From: CAYNHZ01 sp964397445
GTDB taxonomy: Bacteria > Bacteroidota > Bacteroidia > Bacteroidales > UBA932
Assembly (NCBI GenBank): GCA_964397445.1
Contig: CAYNHZ010000005.1
Coordinates: 1 to 64,000, forward strand
Length of the DNA: 64,000 nucleotides
Reading direction: 5' to 3'
Below, piece after piece: positions 44,643 through 53,704 of the stretch (its first letter is position 1; the number at the start of each line of letters is the position of its first letter). The notes beneath the pieces are model-generated. The model was not told the origin of the DNA, ran no database searches, and saw nothing but the letters and a program-made list of their open reading frames with translations. The position numbers and the translations under genes were made by a program.

Positions 44643-45968
44643 TTATTCGGTTTTAATATTCTTATTGACATTTTTACACCCTATTAAAGCGTAGAATAGA
44701 AGATAGAATAGTGCTGCTACTATTACCCAATAGCTTGTCATATAGTTTGTAAGATCTGCAACTTTTGCCTGAATCAATGGAAGTATACCACCACCGCAAA
44801 CCATTAGCATAAATAGTCCTGATGCTGCGGGGGTGTATTTACCAAGACCTTCAACTGCAAGATTAAATATTCCCCCCCACATGACAGATGTGCATAGACC
44901 GCATAATATCAGAAACATAATACTGATAGGAACTTGTACCATCCCGAATGAAATATCAGATCTGAATACCGGCATCATAACAGAATTACTTAAAGGCAAA
45001 GTTATTGAGAGTACAATGAATGTAATGCCCAACAACGATACAGATGCCAACATCGCTTTGCTTGAAACTTTTCCACCTAAAGTGGCCCCGATAAGTCTCC
45101 CGATTAGCATCAAAAACCAATATGTTCCAACAATGCTTCCGGCAATTGTTCCTTCGATACCGAGTCCGTTACGGAGTTCACCTGCACCATCTTGAGTCAT
45201 AAGAAGATTAGCAATACTCGGTATTCCTACTTCGATCCCGACATAAAGGAATATTGCTACTGTCCCTAAAATAAAATGTCTGAAGGACATAGGCCCGTAT
45301 TGATCTTTCTTTTTAGATTCGGCACTTTTTTGAATAATGTGTGGTTCAGGGATCCTTACAAACGATAGAACAATAAATGCGACTGTAAATATTCCTAAAG
45401 CAATAATAAGAGCCGGTCTTGCGGAGCCGAGTTGGGCTTGAGATACATTTCCCATAAGGTATCCCACAAGGACAGGAATAATGGTGGCCCCGATAGAATT
45501 GATGGTTCCTCCAAATTGGATAAGTTGATTACCTTTATTGCCACCCCCACCAAGTGTATTGAGCATCGGGTTTACTACTGTATTCAACATACACATAGAG
45601 AAACCGGAAATAAACGCCCCTGTGATGTAAACGCAGAAGGTGAACACATCATTCTTTGCGATAGGGTCGTAGATATATCCTGAAAGTATCATTGTCGAGA
45701 TACCAATAAATCCTACAACGATTGCTGCAAGTGCTGTAAATTTGTATCCTTTCCTTTTAAGCAAAACCCCTGCAGGGATTCCCATAAAGAGGTATGCGAT
45801 AAAGTTTGCAAAATTGCCGAGTTGAGAGAGGAAATTATTTATTTCAAATTGATTCTTAACGATAACCCCCATAGGATTTTGAAGTCCAGTGATGAAGGAG
45901 ATCATAAAGAATAGAGCAAACATCATCGCAATAGGCAATGAATAGTTTTTTTTCTCAGAGGTGGTCAT
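44643..45968 (-). CDS. Sugar MFS transporter (GluP/FucP-like)
   Basis: The 441 residues hold 12 predicted helices with the FucP-type start SLPIAMMFALFFMISFITGL and the CMLNTVVNPMLNTLGGG loop found in glucose/galactose symporters of Bacteroidetes. Such proteins bring glucose or galactose in with H+ or Na+. The gene lies 12 bases after rubrerythrin and 20 bases before a ROK kinase. The exact sugar is inferred from the kinase and the family. Confidence 0.86.
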   Translation of the reverse strand: MTTSEKKNYSLPIAMMFALFFMISFITGLQNPMGVIVKNQFEINNFLSQLGNFANFIAYLFMGIPAGVLLKRKGYKFTALAAIVVGFIGISTMILSGYIYDPIAKNDVFTFCVYITGAFISGFSMCMLNTVVNPMLNTLGGGGNKGNQLIQFGGTINSIGATIIPVLVGYLMGNVSQAQLGSARPALIIALGIFTVAFIVLSFVRIPEPHIIQKSAESKKKDQYGPMSFRHFILGTVAIFLYVGIEVGIPSIANLLMTQDGAGELRNGLGIEGTIAGSIVGTYWFLMLIGRLIGATLGGKVSSKAMLASVSLLGITFIVLSITLPLSNSVMMPVFRSDISFGMVQVPISIMFLILCGLCTSVMWGGIFNLAVEGLGKYTPAASGLFMLMVCGGGILPLIQAKVADLTNYMTSYWVIVAALFYLLFYALIGCKNVNKNIKTE

Positions 45969-45980
45969 TTTAGTTTTTGT

Positions 45981-46556
45981 TTAGTAGTTGTTCCTTTTGG
46001 GCTCGAAATAGGCTTGAGGGTGTTGACAAGCAGGACATTTATCAGGTGCTTTTTTCCCTTTGTGAACATATCCGCAATTGCGACATTGCCACTCAATCTC
46101 CTCTTCCCTTTGGAATGTTTCCCCTTTTCTAAGTCTTTCGAGAAGTTTCCTATAACGTGCTTCGTGCTCAGCTTCAACCTTTGCTACCATATTGAATGTA
46201 ACAGCTACATCGTTGAAACCCTCTTCTTTTGCAATTTTAGCAAATTCAGGGTAAAGTTCTGCCCACTCTTCATACTCTCCATTTGCAGCGGCTTCAAGAT
46301 TTTCAGCTGTTGTGCTGATTATGCCTGCAGGATAGGAGGCGGTAATTTCTACCATACCTCCTTCGAGATATTTAAAAAATTTCTTTGCGTGCTCTTTTTC
46401 TTGTTCAGCAGTTTCCATAAATATGGCAGCTATTTGTTCATAGCCCTCTTTTTTTGCCACGCTTGAGAAAAAAGTGTAACGACTCCTTGCCTGAGATTCT
46501 CCGGCAAAAGATTTCAATAAATTTTGTTCTGTTTTTGTTCCTTTAATTGTTGTCAT
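45981..46556 (-). CDS. rbr: Rubrerythrin
   Basis: Rubrerythrin reduces hydrogen peroxide to water in anaerobes. The 191 residues have a ferritin-like four-helix domain with di-iron ligands in ESQARSRY, ETAEQEKEH and EAEHEARY, and a C-terminal rubredoxin-like domain with C-x2-C pairs in CRNCGY and CPACQH. The gene lies 2 bases after perR, so peroxide control of this operon is expected. Confidence 0.95.
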   Translation of the reverse strand: MTTIKGTKTEQNLLKSFAGESQARSRYTFFSSVAKKEGYEQIAAIFMETAEQEKEHAKKFFKYLEGGMVEITASYPAGIISTTAENLEAAANGEYEEWAELYPEFAKIAKEEGFNDVAVTFNMVAKVEAEHEARYRKLLERLRKGETFQREEEIEWQCRNCGYVHKGKKAPDKCPACQHPQAYFEPKRNNY

Positions 46557-46558
46557 AT

Positions 46559-46984
46559 CTATTTTTTGTTATCAGTGTCTATAAAAGTTCCAACTATGTT
46601 AACATCGATGCTCTGCATTTTGAAGCCATCTATCTTTCTGTCTGACAGATAATTGAGTATAAGCTTAGTCAATTCGGTATCATTATAATCGGTAAAAGTA
46701 TGAGTATCTGTTGAGTATAAATGGCAATGAGGGTGTGTACTGACATCAAAATACATTTTAATGTCAGAGCTTGCCAATTTTTGAATTATCCCTGCCTTTG
46801 CAAAGGATTCGAGTATGTTATAAACAGTTGCGACTGTTATGGTTGGATGTTTCGACTGAACTTTTTCTATTACAGCATCAGCTGAAGTGTGTCCCAACTC
46901 TCTCATCGTCTGATATACACATATCCTCTGTGGAGTTGCCTTTAATCCACAGGATTTTATTATGTCTTTAATTTCTTCCATCAT
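46559..46984 (-). CDS. Fur/PerR family peroxide-type repressor
   Basis: The 141 residues have a winged helix (LKATPQRICVYQTM; TITVATVYNILESFAKAG) and a metal-binding dimerisation domain with HPHCHLYSTDTH. The CxxC pairs that hold structural zinc in B. subtilis PerR are absent here, as in other Bacteroidales Fur-family proteins, to my knowledge. It heads an operon with rubrerythrin, and a PerR-box-like palindrome lies in its own promoter, so PerR is preferred over Fur or Zur. Confidence in the exact subfamily is moderate. Confidence 0.85.
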   Translation of the reverse strand: MMEEIKDIIKSCGLKATPQRICVYQTMRELGHTSADAVIEKVQSKHPTITVATVYNILESFAKAGIIQKLASSDIKMYFDVSTHPHCHLYSTDTHTFTDYNDTELTKLILNYLSDRKIDGFKMQSIDVNIVGTFIDTDNKK

Positions 46985-47006
46985 ACATTGTTGAGGGTTT
47001 ATCTTG

Positions 47007-47037
47007 CAAATTTATTTATAATAGTTTTAAACTACAA
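47007..47037 (-). promoter_or_regulatory. Promoter of the perR-rbr-MFS-ROK operon
   Basis: On the minus strand TTTG (47034-47037) is followed after 19 bases by TAAATTTG (47007-47014), a full consensus match. The -7 box ends 22 bases before the perR start. Confidence 0.75.
47016..47030. promoter_or_regulatory. PerR-box-like operator
   Basis: TTATAATAGTTTTAA agrees with the Bacillus PerR box TTATAATNATTATAA at 12 of the 14 defined positions and lies within the 19-base spacer of the perR promoter. Binding there would block transcription. The sequence is AT-rich, so chance similarity is possible, but the position is right for autorepression. Confidence 0.55.
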
Positions 47038-47092
47038 AAAATTTAAAAAATATTCTGTTTAAAAAATGAATGAAGTTATTTCTAAAAAATTA

Positions 47093-47100
47093 TAACTTTG
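47093..47100 (+). promoter_or_regulatory. -7 box of the SDR gene
   Basis: TAACTTTG matches TAnnTTTG and lies 20 bases before the ATG at 47121. It falls after an in-frame ATG at 47070, which favours 47121 as the start. Confidence 0.55.
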
Positions 47101-47120
47101 CACGATACATACTATTTGAT

Positions 47121-47933
47121 ATGAATCTTATTGAAAAGGATAAATATGCATTGGTGACCGGTGGTTCGTCCGGGATGGGTTTAGAATATGTAAGACAGCT
47201 TGCATCAATTGGTTACAATGTTATAATAGTAGCATTGTATCAGACTGAGACAGATATTGTCAAAGATGAAATGTCGATTAAATATCCCAACTTGGATTTT
47301 GTCTCCATAGGGATGGACCTATCGCATCCCGATTCAGCAAAAGTGTTATACGAAAAGGTATGCGAAATTTTGCCAAATGCTACGGTTGAGGTTTTGATAA
47401 ATAATGCGGGTATTTTAAACCCTATCCATTTCAGGAATATGACTGAAGCCCAAATCAGCAGAATTATATTGATTCATAATCACACACTTGCCCTTTTATG
47501 TCACTATTTCGTAAAACAGATGGCTGCAAATGGAAGAGGGTATATTCTCAATGTCTCCTCTCTTGCTGCTTGGCTTGCGTTTCCTTTTATATCCACATAT
47601 TCTGCCACAAAAGCTTTCACGAGGGTCTTCACGAAGTCGTTAAGAATCGAATATAAAGGGTCAGGTGTTAAATTTTCTACCATATATTTTGGTGCGGTAG
47701 ACACAAACTTGTATAATCTATCACCAGGTTTGAGAAAATTAGCACATTGTGTAGGAGTTATGATCTCTGCAGAAAAGGCGGCAAAAAGAGCGCTTAGAAT
47801 GATGTTTAAAGGGCATTCAGGATATATGCCGGGTTTCATAAATAAATTGACAATGTTTATTTCTCCTCTTTTATCGAGAGTTCCGATATCATTTATTGAA
47901 AAGAAAGTAACCAAGCGATGGAATCTCAAGTAA
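47121..47933 (+). CDS. Short-chain dehydrogenase/reductase
   Basis: The 270 residues begin MNLIEKDKYALVTGGSSGMG with the dinucleotide-binding TGxxxGxG. The NNAG motif, the catalytic Ser in NVSSLAAW and Tyr/Lys in YSATKAF are present. The general group is the DltE/YqjQ-like oxidoreductases; substrate unknown. An upstream ATG in frame (47070) would add 17 residues but would place the -7 box inside the gene. The end overlaps the PAS-receiver gene by 16 bases. Confidence 0.85.
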   Translation: MNLIEKDKYALVTGGSSGMGLEYVRQLASIGYNVIIVALYQTETDIVKDEMSIKYPNLDFVSIGMDLSHPDSAKVLYEKVCEILPNATVEVLINNAGILNPIHFRNMTEAQISRIILIHNHTLALLCHYFVKQMAANGRGYILNVSSLAAWLAFPFISTYSATKAFTRVFTKSLRIEYKGSGVKFSTIYFGAVDTNLYNLSPGLRKLAHCVGVMISAEKAAKRALRMMFKGHSGYMPGFINKLTMFISPLLSRVPISFIEKKVTKRWNLK

Positions 47934-49471
47934 AGAATTATTTTAATCGTATCGATAAGGGGATCGTTATCCTTGACGAAGAGGGGAAGGTGATTTTTAA
48001 AAACACATACTACCTCGATAATTTCAATATCGATATTCTTAATTTGGATCAAACTTCGGTTTTTTCATCAGCACTCCTCTCAACAGATCAGAAGGACAGA
48101 TTGTTTAGAGAGGGGAAGTTGACCTTTGAAATAATGAACTCTCCAAAGAGTGGCGAGTATAGTAAAATATTCCCCGAGAGGCGAATGATTGATAATAAGT
48201 TTCTGAGAGTAACCATTATAGCCCATAAAAATGATAAAAAATCGAGCTTTACTCTCCTTTTTGATGATATATCTTCCAATATAAATGGTTCGTTGGACTC
48301 ATCTGAACGTAACGAATTGTGGAGAAGAATAGCCATTCTCGGCAATCAAGCCTATTTCAAATTCAATGTGAATAGATCTGAATGGTATTTCTCAGATAAT
48401 ATTTGCAGTTTCCTCTCAGTTGATAATGATGATATTGAGACAATACTTAAAATATTAAGTAAGACAGATAGGTCAATGTTATCTGCTCAGTGGGTTTTAT
48501 CCCTTTCAGATCCAGGCGTAGGAAATATATTTGAATACACCTTCAAGTTGGATATGAATGGTACCACAAACTATTTCAGTGTAAGATGGTCGATGGATAG
48601 AACTTCTATTTCCAATCCTGTGATATATGGGTTGTTAATGAATATTACCGTGCTATCGAGGACGGAGGCCGCATTGACAGAGAGTCTTACTCAGATGGCG
48701 TTACTTACCGGTGTAGAGGATGTGGTTTTGTGGAGTTATGATATAGAAGAGGATCAATTTAAAGTCTATCGCGAGATGTCAAGCGATTATTTAGCAGACC
48801 TATTGAGTTTGCCCACAGATAAAAGTAAATTAAAATTTATTTTTTCACATATTGATAAAGTCGACACAATCACAATTTTAAGGGAGTACAAGGAACTCCT
48901 AAATGGTGAATTATCTTCGACTAATGTGAAATTTACCATTAAAAATCAAAATCATAATTATATCTTTGTATCCACAAGTTTTGTGGTGCAGAGGTCAAGT
49001 GTGGCTAATCAACCAGCAGCGTTGATGGGGATCACTAAAGTTCACCCGATCACTTCAAAATATGAGGAGCAACAACAAAAATTAAGGAGAAAATCTATGG
49101 AAGAATTTAAAAAAACAATCCTCATTGCAGAGGATGTAGATAACAATTATGACCTCCTAAATGTTATTTTAAGGAAAGAATATAAGTTGGTAAGGGCTGT
49201 AAATGGGATTGAAGCTGTTAAATTGTTCTCTAATGTAAAACCCGATCTGATCTTGATGGATATTAAGATGCCTGAGATGGGGGGACTTGAGGCGACAAAG
49301 CTAATTAGAATGGAATCAAAAACAGTTCCTATTATTGCAGTGACTGCTTTTGCTTTCGGATCGGACAGAGAGGTTGCTTTAGAGGCAGGCTGTGATGATT
49401 TTCTATCGAAGCCTATTGATATACCCGTCTTAAAGAGTATTATAAAGAAGTATTTGGCAAAGGCTGAATAA
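47918..49471 (+). CDS. PAS-like sensor with C-terminal receiver domain, no kinase
   Basis: The 517 residues have PAS-like segments (about 10-110, starting GIVILDEEGKVIFKN; about 135-240; about 250-375) and a CheY-like receiver at about 398-515. The receiver keeps the acidic pair Glu405-Asp406, the phosphoacceptor Asp448 in LILMDIKMPEMGG, a Thr in AVTAFA and Lys in LSKPID. No HisKA or HATPase domain is present, so phosphate must come from a partner. The gene overlaps the SDR gene by 16 bases and is followed by a YjiH-like gene by 1 base. Confidence 0.8.
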   Translation: MESQVKNYFNRIDKGIVILDEEGKVIFKNTYYLDNFNIDILNLDQTSVFSSALLSTDQKDRLFREGKLTFEIMNSPKSGEYSKIFPERRMIDNKFLRVTIIAHKNDKKSSFTLLFDDISSNINGSLDSSERNELWRRIAILGNQAYFKFNVNRSEWYFSDNICSFLSVDNDDIETILKILSKTDRSMLSAQWVLSLSDPGVGNIFEYTFKLDMNGTTNYFSVRWSMDRTSISNPVIYGLLMNITVLSRTEAALTESLTQMALLTGVEDVVLWSYDIEEDQFKVYREMSSDYLADLLSLPTDKSKLKFIFSHIDKVDTITILREYKELLNGELSSTNVKFTIKNQNHNYIFVSTSFVVQRSSVANQPAALMGITKVHPITSKYEEQQQKLRRKSMEEFKKTILIAEDVDNNYDLLNVILRKEYKLVRAVNGIEAVKLFSNVKPDLILMDIKMPEMGGLEATKLIRMESKTVPIIAVTAFAFGSDREVALEAGCDDFLSKPIDIPVLKSIIKKYLAKAE

Positions 49472-50418
49472 TGAATAAAAACTATAAGGAGCGGATAATT
49501 AGTTCCGTTAAAGATGTTATTCCAAATACCGTAAAGACTTGTGTTTGGATTGTAAAAATGACAGTAGGAGTATCTCTTTTGATACTCTTCTTTCGTTTTT
49601 TTAATATTCTTCCCCTTATATCATCGCTTCTCGAACCTATTTTCAGCCTTGTGGGATTGCCAGGTGAGGCTGCGTTAGCTTATGTCTCAGGTTATTTTGT
49701 AAATGTTTATTCCGCAATAGCCGTAGCTGTCACTTTGGGGTTGGATGTTCGTGCATTGACTATTTTATCTGTGATGGTGCTTTGTTCCCACAATATGATT
49801 GTCGAAACAGCTGTTCAGAAGAAAACTGGAAGTTCTGCCATCAGATTAGTGATTGTAAGAACGATTTCTGGAATAATTCTTGCTGTCGTGCTAAATTGGT
49901 TGATGCCGCAAGGGGATGCTTCGGAGAGAGTTAAGGCTGTTGTTATTGAGAACCCAGATTTTAAAGAGATGTTTTTGGAGTGGGCAAAATCGACAGGATT
50001 GTTGGTGATTAAAATGACAGTGATAATATTCTCTTTAAACATCATACAGAGACTTTTATCTGAATTTGGTGTTATCCGAAAGATCTCAAAGATGTTAAAA
50101 CCCATTTTAATGTTTTTCGGATTGCCTGCAAGATGCTCTTTCTTATGGATTATAGCAAATATTGTAGGTTTGGCATACGGAGCTGCGGCTATGATAGATG
50201 AGACCAAAAACGGGAAATTATCTCCAAAAGATATAGATTTGACAAATTTACATATATCAATATCTCATAGTAATTTTGAAGATTTGATATTACTCTCTTC
50301 AATGGGGGCTGTGTGGTGGATACTCTTGTTGTCGAGATGGTTTATGTCTTTACTGCTTGTTTGGGGATATAGATTGGAATTAGCTATTAGAAATAAATTA
50401 ATACCTTTGCAAAATTAA
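49471..50418 (+). CDS. Nucleoside-recognition (Gate) domain membrane protein, YjiH-like
   Basis: The 315 residues have about eight membrane helices in two halves, each with a Gate/nucleoside-recognition pattern such as GLPGEAALAYVSGYFVN and FGLPARCSFLWIIANIVG. Related proteins include SpmA/SpmB and YjiH; substrates are unknown. The ATG overlaps the preceding stop codon by one base in TAATG. The start of trxB follows 11 bases after its end. Confidence 0.8.
   Translation: MNKNYKERIISSVKDVIPNTVKTCVWIVKMTVGVSLLILFFRFFNILPLISSLLEPIFSLVGLPGEAALAYVSGYFVNVYSAIAVAVTLGLDVRALTILSVMVLCSHNMIVETAVQKKTGSSAIRLVIVRTISGIILAVVLNWLMPQGDASERVKAVVIENPDFKEMFLEWAKSTGLLVIKMTVIIFSLNIIQRLLSEFGVIRKISKMLKPILMFFGLPARCSFLWIIANIVGLAYGAAAMIDETKNGKLSPKDIDLTNLHISISHSNFEDLILLSSMGAVWWILLLSRWFMSLLLVWGYRLELAIRNKLIPLQN
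50402..50409 (+). promoter_or_regulatory. -7 box of trxB
   Basis: TACCTTTG matches TAnnTTTG and lies 20 bases before the trxB ATG, inside the end of the preceding gene. A TTGG lies further upstream at wider than normal spacing (24 bases). Confidence 0.4.
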
Positions 50419-50429
50419 AAATCATAAAA

Positions 50430-51365
50430 ATGGAACAAGAGAGAGTTAAATGTTTGATTGTAGGGAGTGGACCTGCAGGCTATACTGCCGCTATTTACGC
50501 ATCGAGAGCAAATTTGTCACCTGTTTTATATGAGGGAATGCAGCCAGGAGGGCAATTGACCACAACCACTGAGATCGATAATTTCCCCGGTTATCCTGAA
50601 GGGGTGACAGGCAGTATAATGATGGATGATATGAGGAGGCAGGCAGAACGTTTTGGGGCAGATATAAGATTTGGTACTATTAGCAGTGTAGACCTATCAA
50701 AAAGACCTTTTAGTGTAGTTGTCGACGAAGAGAAAACCATTATAACTGAGGGATTGATTATTGCAACCGGTGCAAGTGCCCGTTATCTTGGTCTTGAGTC
50801 TGAGGAGCATTTCAAAGGTCAGGGGGTATCTGCTTGTGCCACTTGTGACGGCTTCTTTTATAGAGGGAAGACAGTTGCTGTCGTAGGGGGTGGTGATACC
50901 GCTTGCGAAGAGGCTACATATCTTGCAGGCTTGTGTAAACAAGTTTATATGATTGTCAGAAGAGATGTCTTGCGTGCGTCGAAAGCGATGCAGGAGAGGG
51001 TGGCAAACACCCCTAATATCGAAGTGCTTTGGGAGTGTAATACAAAGGAGATTCTTGGTGATGCAATGGGAGTAACAGGGGTACTTCTTCAACACAAATC
51101 GGGAAAAGAGATTAAAAAAGATATTGATGGATTTTTCCTTGCAATAGGGCACCATCCAAATTCTGAACTCTTTAGTAAATGGGTGAAAATCAATAATGAA
51201 GGGTATATTATTACCGAAGATAAAACTTCTCGCACAAATGTACCGGGGGTTTTTGCAGCTGGAGACGTTCAAGATCCTATTTACAGACAGGCAATAACCG
51301 CTGCTGCATCGGGATGTAGAGCTGCAGTTGATCTTGAAAGATTTCTCTCTGAGAATAAAAATTAA
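50430..51365 (+). CDS. trxB: Thioredoxin-disulfide reductase
   Basis: It passes electrons from NADPH through FAD to thioredoxin. The 311 residues have an FAD-binding GSGPAG (13-18), the redox pair Cys136/Cys139 in CATCDGFF, the NADPH-binding GGGDTACEEA and the C-terminal GVFAAGDVQD. It precedes bamD by 5 bases. The probable promoter inside the previous gene lets the housekeeping operon from trxB onward be expressed on its own. Confidence 0.96.
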   Translation: MEQERVKCLIVGSGPAGYTAAIYASRANLSPVLYEGMQPGGQLTTTTEIDNFPGYPEGVTGSIMMDDMRRQAERFGADIRFGTISSVDLSKRPFSVVVDEEKTIITEGLIIATGASARYLGLESEEHFKGQGVSACATCDGFFYRGKTVAVVGGGDTACEEATYLAGLCKQVYMIVRRDVLRASKAMQERVANTPNIEVLWECNTKEILGDAMGVTGVLLQHKSGKEIKKDIDGFFLAIGHHPNSELFSKWVKINNEGYIITEDKTSRTNVPGVFAAGDVQDPIYRQAITAAASGCRAAVDLERFLSENKN

Positions 51366-51370
51366 CAATT

Positions 51371-52171
51371 ATGAATAGGTTTCTTCTTGTTTTTATAGTA
51401 CTTATAATATTGGCTTTCTCCTCTTGTAAAAGTCAATATGAGTTGCTTCTTGAAAGTACAGACGTAGATGCTAAGTATAAAACTGCCTTTGAGCTATTTG
51501 CACAAAAGAAATATACGAAAGCTGCCTCTATGTTTGAATCTCTTAAACTTGCAGTTAACGGCACTATGCAGGATGATACCGTTCAATATTATGTGGCCTT
51601 ATCTCACTATAGATCAGGAGATGTAGAAGCTGCCGAGTCGGCGTTCGAGTCTTTCAATAACTCATTTCCCCGTAGTCCTTTTATAGAGAAATCGAAATTT
51701 CAGTATGTTGATTGTCTTTATGAGCAAACATACCGATATGAACTTGATCAAAACCCCACTTACAAAGCACTTGCTGCGATCTCAGAATATTTGGTCTACC
51801 ATCCCGGAAGCGAATACGAGGCAAGATGTAATGCTATGATTGATGATTTGGAGGAGAGATTGGATAGAAAAGAGTATGAGGGGGCAAAACTCTATTATAC
51901 AACTGAGGATTACAAAGCTGCTCACTATGCTTTAAAAAATGTTCTAAAGTCTGATGCAGAGAATAGATATAGGGAAAACATTATGTATTATATAATTATG
52001 TCATCATATAAATACGCATTTAACAGTATCTCTGAAAAACAAAAAGAGAGATATATGGTTTTTACCGATGATTACTATAATTTTGTAAGTGAATATCCTC
52101 AATCCTCTTATAGAAAGGAGGTTGATAATTTATTCAAAAAAGTACAATTGATATTAAAGAAAGTTAAATAA
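51371..52171 (+). CDS. bamD: Outer membrane assembly lipoprotein BamD
   Basis: BamD is a lipoprotein of the BAM complex that folds proteins into the outer membrane. The 266 residues have a lipoprotein signal with the lipidated Cys19 in FSSCKSQ, then TPR-like helices: KTAFELFAQKKYTKAASMF, DVEAAESAFESFNNSFP and a later EYLVYHPGSEYEARC. Length and layout agree with BamD/YfiO. It is followed by rpoZ after 5 bases. Confidence 0.92.
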   Translation: MNRFLLVFIVLIILAFSSCKSQYELLLESTDVDAKYKTAFELFAQKKYTKAASMFESLKLAVNGTMQDDTVQYYVALSHYRSGDVEAAESAFESFNNSFPRSPFIEKSKFQYVDCLYEQTYRYELDQNPTYKALAAISEYLVYHPGSEYEARCNAMIDDLEERLDRKEYEGAKLYYTTEDYKAAHYALKNVLKSDAENRYRENIMYYIIMSSYKYAFNSISEKQKERYMVFTDDYYNFVSEYPQSSYRKEVDNLFKKVQLILKKVK

Positions 52172-52176
52172 AATAT

Positions 52177-52491
52177 ATGGAAAATAAGAAACCAGTAAAC
52201 AATACTGTAACAAGAAATCTTGCAGACCTTGCAAGACCTACAGGTAATATTTACGAATCTACAATTATTATTGCCAAGAGGGCTAATCAAATAGCTGCCT
52301 CAGTTAAGCAAGAGTTGAGTCAGAAATTAGATGAGTTTTCAAACTATGCCGACACACTTGAGGAGACCTTTGAAAACAGAGAGCAGATTGAGATTTCAAA
52401 ACATTACGAAAGGCTTCCTAAACCAACCCTTCTCGCAATAGATGAGTTTGAGAAAGGGGAAATTTATTATAGGAAGGTCGAAGAAGAATAA
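52177..52491 (+). CDS. rpoZ: RNA polymerase omega subunit (Bacteroidota type)
   Basis: The 104 residues match the Bacteroidota omega/Rpb6-like form: TVTRNLADLARPTGNIYES, then IIIAKRANQIAASVKQEL, the two conserved helices that contact the beta-prime subunit, and an acidic tail. The gene order bamD-rpoZ-coaBC is characteristic of Bacteroidales. There are 10 bases to the coaBC start. Confidence 0.92.
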   Translation: MENKKPVNNTVTRNLADLARPTGNIYESTIIIAKRANQIAASVKQELSQKLDEFSNYADTLEETFENREQIEISKHYERLPKPTLLAIDEFEKGEIYYRKVEEE

Positions 52492-52501
52492 TACAGATTT
52501 T

Positions 52502-53704
52502 ATGCTGAAGGGGAAACATATCCTACTCGGTATTACGGGAAGCATTGCTGCATATAAAGCTGCGATGCTTATCCGTTTGTTAGTTAAGGAAGGGGCTGAA
52601 GTAAAGGTAGTTATGACAGAAATGGCAAAACAATTCATAACCCCTTTAACGATGGCTACCCTCTCCAAAAACCCTGTATTGGTAGAGTTTTACAATCCCG
52701 AAAACGGAGATTGGAATAGTCATATCTCTTTGGGGAGTTGGGCCGATTTATATATTATTGCCCCAGCATCAGCAAACACAATTGCTAAAATGGCAACGGG
52801 GGTGGCAGATAATCTCCTCCTTACTACCTACCTTTCATTGAGATGCCCCGTTATGATTGCACCGGCAATGGATCTTGATATGTATGCTCACAAAGCTACT
52901 CGTGACAATCTGAAAGTGTTGGAAAACAGAGGGGCTATAATATTAGAGCCGGCCTCAGGTGAGCTTGCCAGCGGCCTTGAGGGTAAAGGGAGGATGGAAG
53001 AGCCCGAAAATATCCTCTATTCTGTCGAGAAGTTTTTTTATGCTAAGCCGATTTTAAAGGGAAAAAAAATTTTGGTGACTGCAGGTCCCACTAGGGAGAT
53101 GATAGATCCTGTTCGCTATATCTCCAATTTTTCAACAGGAAAAATGGGATACGAGATAGCCGATGCTTTTGCTCTGTCTGGGGGAGATGTAACATTATTA
53201 AGTGGCCCTACTTCGTTGAAAAATAGATATTCAGGTATAAAACTTGAGAATGTGGTTACATCTCAACAGATGTACGATAGGGCATTAGCCATATACGAGC
53301 AAGGGGTAGACATTGTTGTACTGTGCGCGGCAGTATCAGACTTTACTCCATCAATAGTAAGATCTGACAAAATCAAGAGGGGTAAAGATCCATTATTCAT
53401 TGAATTAGTTCCTACTCAAGATATCGCAGGGGCAATTGGAAAAATTAAAAATGGGATTTCTGTAGGTTTCGCACTTGAAACGAGTAACGAGATTGAAAAT
53501 GCAAAGGAGAAATTATCGAGAAAAAATCTTGATATGATAGTACTCAATTCATTACAAGATAAAGGTGCAGGTTTTGCGGGAGATACAAATAAAGTCACTA
53601 TTATTTTCTCTGATGGAAATATGATCCCTTATTCGTTAAAATCTAAATCTGAGGTAGCTATGGATATTGTTGAAAATGTTCTAAAGTGCTTCAAAGATGC
53701 TTAA
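52502..53704 (+). CDS. coaBC: Bifunctional phosphopantothenoylcysteine decarboxylase/synthetase
   Basis: Two steps of coenzyme A synthesis: joining of cysteine to 4'-phosphopantothenate, then decarboxylation. The 400 residues run from the flavin-binding CoaC half (GITGSIAAYKAAM, SHISLGSWADLYIIAPASA with the active His, PAMDLDMY) to the CoaB half (VTAGPTREMIDPVRYISNFS, VGFALET). I chose the ATG at 52502, giving MLKGKHILLGITG; the frame is open earlier but there overlaps rpoZ. The end overlaps recN by 8 bases. Confidence 0.94.
   Translation: MLKGKHILLGITGSIAAYKAAMLIRLLVKEGAEVKVVMTEMAKQFITPLTMATLSKNPVLVEFYNPENGDWNSHISLGSWADLYIIAPASANTIAKMATGVADNLLLTTYLSLRCPVMIAPAMDLDMYAHKATRDNLKVLENRGAIILEPASGELASGLEGKGRMEEPENILYSVEKFFYAKPILKGKKILVTAGPTREMIDPVRYISNFSTGKMGYEIADAFALSGGDVTLLSGPTSLKNRYSGIKLENVVTSQQMYDRALAIYEQGVDIVVLCAAVSDFTPSIVRSDKIKRGKDPLFIELVPTQDIAGAIGKIKNGISVGFALETSNEIENAKEKLSRKNLDMIVLNSLQDKGAGFAGDTNKVTIIFSDGNMIPYSLKSKSEVAMDIVENVLKCFKDA

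Noticed and set aside
47070..47120. Earlier start of the SDR gene
   Set aside because: The -7 box at 47093-47100 would be inside the gene, and the extra residues precede the normal SDR N-terminus.
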